A stretch of DNA of 17,027 nt from Bacteroidota bacterium (GTDB taxonomy: Bacteria > Bacteroidota > Bacteroidia > Bacteroidales > B39-G9): NCBI GenBank assembly GCA_003648455.1, contig QMPG01000034.1:1-17027 (forward strand), written 5' to 3'. Within the stretch, counting starts at the first letter, position 1. Each line of letters opens with the position of its first letter. Below, piece by piece: positions 15,496 to 17,027 of the stretch. The notes under the pieces were generated by a model. That model searched no databases. It was not told the origin of the DNA and saw nothing but the letters and a program-made list of their open reading frames with translations. A program made the position numbers and the translations under genes.

Positions 15496-16695
15496 TTATG
15501 TCATAATAAACAAAGGTTTAAATTCAAAAGTTTTATAATAAGGTCTAAGTCTATCGGTGTTATAAAAATCTTTTACACTTACAATTTTTTTAGAACTTGT
15601 AACAACATCAATAGGAGCATTGTCGTATCTGCCATCTCTAAGTATAACCAATCTGCCGTGGATTCCTTTAATAATAAGGTCTAAAGCAAGATTGCCATAT
15701 GCCATTGGAACAATAGAATCCATTGCGTCAGGTTCGCCACAACGAACAAGATAACCAAGTTGTTGTTGAATTACGTTAACAGGTCTGTGTCCGTTATAAT
15801 TTGACGATAATTCTTTAACTTTGGAAGCAACAATATTTCCAATACCGCCTAGTTTTGCATGACCGTAAGCATCTTTTTTACCATCAAGAAACATCATTTC
15901 ATCTTGACCTTGAAAAGTAGCTCCTTCAGAAACAAGTACAACAGAATATTTACTTGGATTTTCATAACGGTCTTCGACTAAAAGTTCTGTTAATCGATTT
16001 ATATCAAATTTGTGCTCAGGAATAACGCATCTATTTGCTGCACCTGCCATTGTTGGTAATAATGCTGTAAATCCTGCATAACGTCCAAAAACTTCAAGTA
16101 CCAAAATTCTTTCGTGAGAACCGGCAGAAGTCCGTAAACTATTTGTCATCATAATTGTTCTAGTCACACATGTGCTAAAACCTATGCAATAATCTGTTCC
16201 GGGAACATCGTTATCCATAGTTTTTGGCATGGCAACAATTTTAACTCCTTCTTTGTATAATCGAACACCATAACTTAAAGTATCATCACCACCAATAGGA
16301 ATTAAATAATCAATACCTAGGAATTCAAGATTTTTGAGCACCTCAGGAGTTAAGTCATTGATTTCATCAATATATTTTTCTTTTAAGTGCAAAGGAATAT
16401 TAATAACATCAATATGACTAGGTTTTGTGCGTGAAGTGTGAAGAAATGTGCCACCACTTCTACCTGCTTTGTTAACAATTTCTTCAGTAAGAGTAATATA
16501 ATTATTACTATTATCAACTTTTTTATCACGAATAATATCAATTAAACCTTTCCATCCGTGTCTTATTCCTATAACTCTGTAACCTTCTCGTATAGCTCTT
16601 ATTGTTATAGCTCTTATTGCAGGATTTAAACCGGGAACATCTCCTCCTCCTGTTAGTATCCCTATTGTCCCTTTAGATTTTTTTATGTTCACCAT
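15496..16695 (-). CDS. pfkA: 6-phosphofructokinase, probably pyrophosphate-dependent type
   Basis: A 399-aa glycolytic enzyme phosphorylating fructose 6-phosphate. The N-terminal nucleotide/phosphate loop is GILTGGGDVPGLN (12-24). The phosphoryl-donor motif is IGGDDT (134-139) and the catalytic motif PKTMDNDVPGTD (157-168), with Asp161 as the base. In ATP-dependent enzymes such as E. coli PfkA these positions are GGDGS and GTIDND; an Asp after GGD and a Lys before TxDND are the known marks of pyrophosphate-using enzymes, so reversible PPi-dependent activity is favoured. GRYAG (204-208) and SEGA (256-259) are further family motifs. It is longer than the 320-aa bacterial ATP enzyme. It follows a small acidic-protein gene by 14 nt, apparently in one operon. 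Family certain; donor inferred. Confidence 0.92.
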   Translation of the reverse strand: MVNIKKSKGTIGILTGGGDVPGLNPAIRAITIRAIREGYRVIGIRHGWKGLIDIIRDKKVDNSNNYITLTEEIVNKAGRSGGTFLHTSRTKPSHIDVINIPLHLKEKYIDEINDLTPEVLKNLEFLGIDYLIPIGGDDTLSYGVRLYKEGVKIVAMPKTMDNDVPGTDYCIGFSTCVTRTIMMTNSLRTSAGSHERILVLEVFGRYAGFTALLPTMAGAANRCVIPEHKFDINRLTELLVEDRYENPSKYSVVLVSEGATFQGQDEMMFLDGKKDAYGHAKLGGIGNIVASKVKELSSNYNGHRPVNVIQQQLGYLVRCGEPDAMDSIVPMAYGNLALDLIIKGIHGRLVILRDGRYDNAPIDVVTSSKKIVSVKDFYNTDRLRPYYKTFEFKPLFIMT

Positions 16696-16709
16696 GATTA
16701 AATTAAGTA

Positions 16710-16967
16710 TTAGTTGTTGTTAAAAGTTTCATCAAAAAGTTCATCTTGAGAATCTAACTCAGTGTCAAAAAATTGTTCAGCTTCTTTGAGTAGTTTTGAA
16801 ATAACACTATTGTCTGTAATTGGTTCATCAAGCCAATAAATTTCTTGATTTGTGTTGAAATCTTCAATATCGCTTTCAACAATATATCTTGGTTCTTTTG
16901 TATGAACTATAAATACTTTCTCTGGTAATTCTTGTGAATTATCAGCAATTAAAAATTTTGGTAACAT
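16710..16967 (-). CDS. Small acidic protein of unknown function, upstream of phosphofructokinase
   Basis: An 85-aa soluble protein with no signal peptide or membrane segment. The N-terminal half looks compact and beta-rich (MLPKFLIADN, KVFIVHTKEPRYIVESD, EIYWLDEP). The C-terminal half is a strongly acidic helix and tail (KLLKEAEQFFDTELDSQDELFDE). No named domain was recognised. The start at 16967 is supported by an unusually good Shine-Dalgarno sequence 7 nt upstream. The gene is the first of a probable two-gene transcript with the phosphofructokinase (14-nt gap), so an accessory or regulatory link to it is possible but not shown. Confidence 0.82.
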   Translation of the reverse strand: MLPKFLIADNSQELPEKVFIVHTKEPRYIVESDIEDFNTNQEIYWLDEPITDNSVISKLLKEAEQFFDTELDSQDELFDETFNNN

Positions 16968-16974
16968 CTTTTTT

Positions 16975-16980
16975 CTCCTT
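16975..16980 (-). promoter_or_regulatory. Strong Shine-Dalgarno site AAGGAG
   Basis: On the minus strand AAGGAG stands 7 nt before the ATG at 16967. Most other starts in the window lack such a site, as is usual in Bacteroidota, so this decides the start and suggests efficient translation. Confidence 0.75.
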
Positions 16981-16996
16981 TTTTATATATTTAAAC

Positions 16997-17027
16997 GAAA
17001 AGTAATAAAATTTATTTATTTTGACAA
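16997..17027 (-). promoter_or_regulatory. Candidate promoter of the small-protein/pfk unit
   Basis: On the minus strand TTG at 17027-17025 and TACTTTTC at 17004-16997 are 20 nt apart. This resembles the -33 TTTG / -7 TAnnTTTG pattern with a mismatch in the last base, and the -33 box is cut by the window edge. Confidence 0.3.

Noticed and set aside
15424..15684. A plus-strand frame starting in the repeat remnant and overlapping the end of the phosphofructokinase gene
   Set aside because: It begins inside repeat sequence, runs antisense to a firm gene and encodes nothing recognisable.

Overview
The window reads as a chromosomal segment of an uncultured or little-studied member of the Bacteroidota, most likely Bacteroidales. 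The reasons are: very AT-rich DNA; start codons that mostly lack Shine-Dalgarno sequences; at least one perfect match to the Bacteroidetes sigma-ABfr promoter (TTTG, 21 nt, TAnnTTTG); and protein families typical of that phylum (GIN-domain lipoprotein, PagL-like acyloxyacyl hydrolase, SiaB-family kinase, double DUF1573 protein). Genus cannot be named from the sequence.

Layout. 1-188 holds fragments of a dispersed inverted repeat and a possible terminator. 189-1799 (-) is a MIO-dependent ammonia-lyase of the HAL/PAL/TAL family with histidine-lyase-type specificity residues. 2157-2540 (-) is a small S4 RNA-binding protein. The two flanking intergenic regions (1800-2156 and 2541-2970) carry two different families of palindromic dispersed repeats. 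From 2971 to 9550 (+) lie a large exported CAP/OmpA-like protein, a tight three-gene envelope operon (GT-C glycosyltransferase, GIN-domain lipoprotein, PagL-like outer-membrane barrel), and a SiaB-like kinase ending in a strong hairpin terminator. 9589-11189 (-) is a pair of unrecognised exported proteins. 11293-15044 (+) holds a YbdG-type MscS channel, a double DUF1573 exported protein and the MeaB GTPase. 15092-16967 (-) holds a PspC-domain protein, then a two-gene unit of a small acidic protein followed by a phosphofructokinase whose active-site residues point to pyrophosphate rather than ATP.

How it fits together. Most of the window encodes cell-envelope functions: exported proteins, lipid or glycan modification, and osmotic protection. 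These are interspersed with central-metabolism genes: an amino-acid lyase, phosphofructokinase, and the GTPase chaperone of methylmalonyl-CoA mutase, whose mutase is not here. The 2971-8899 block looks more AT-rich than the pfk, meaB and lyase genes, by eye.

I found no mobile-element transposase, CRISPR array, tRNA or rRNA. The items most worth a second look are the CAP+OmpA-like protein, the glycosyltransferase/GIN/PagL operon, the SiaB kinase without a SiaC neighbour, the PPi-type phosphofructokinase with its co-transcribed small acidic protein, and the nested inverted repeats.
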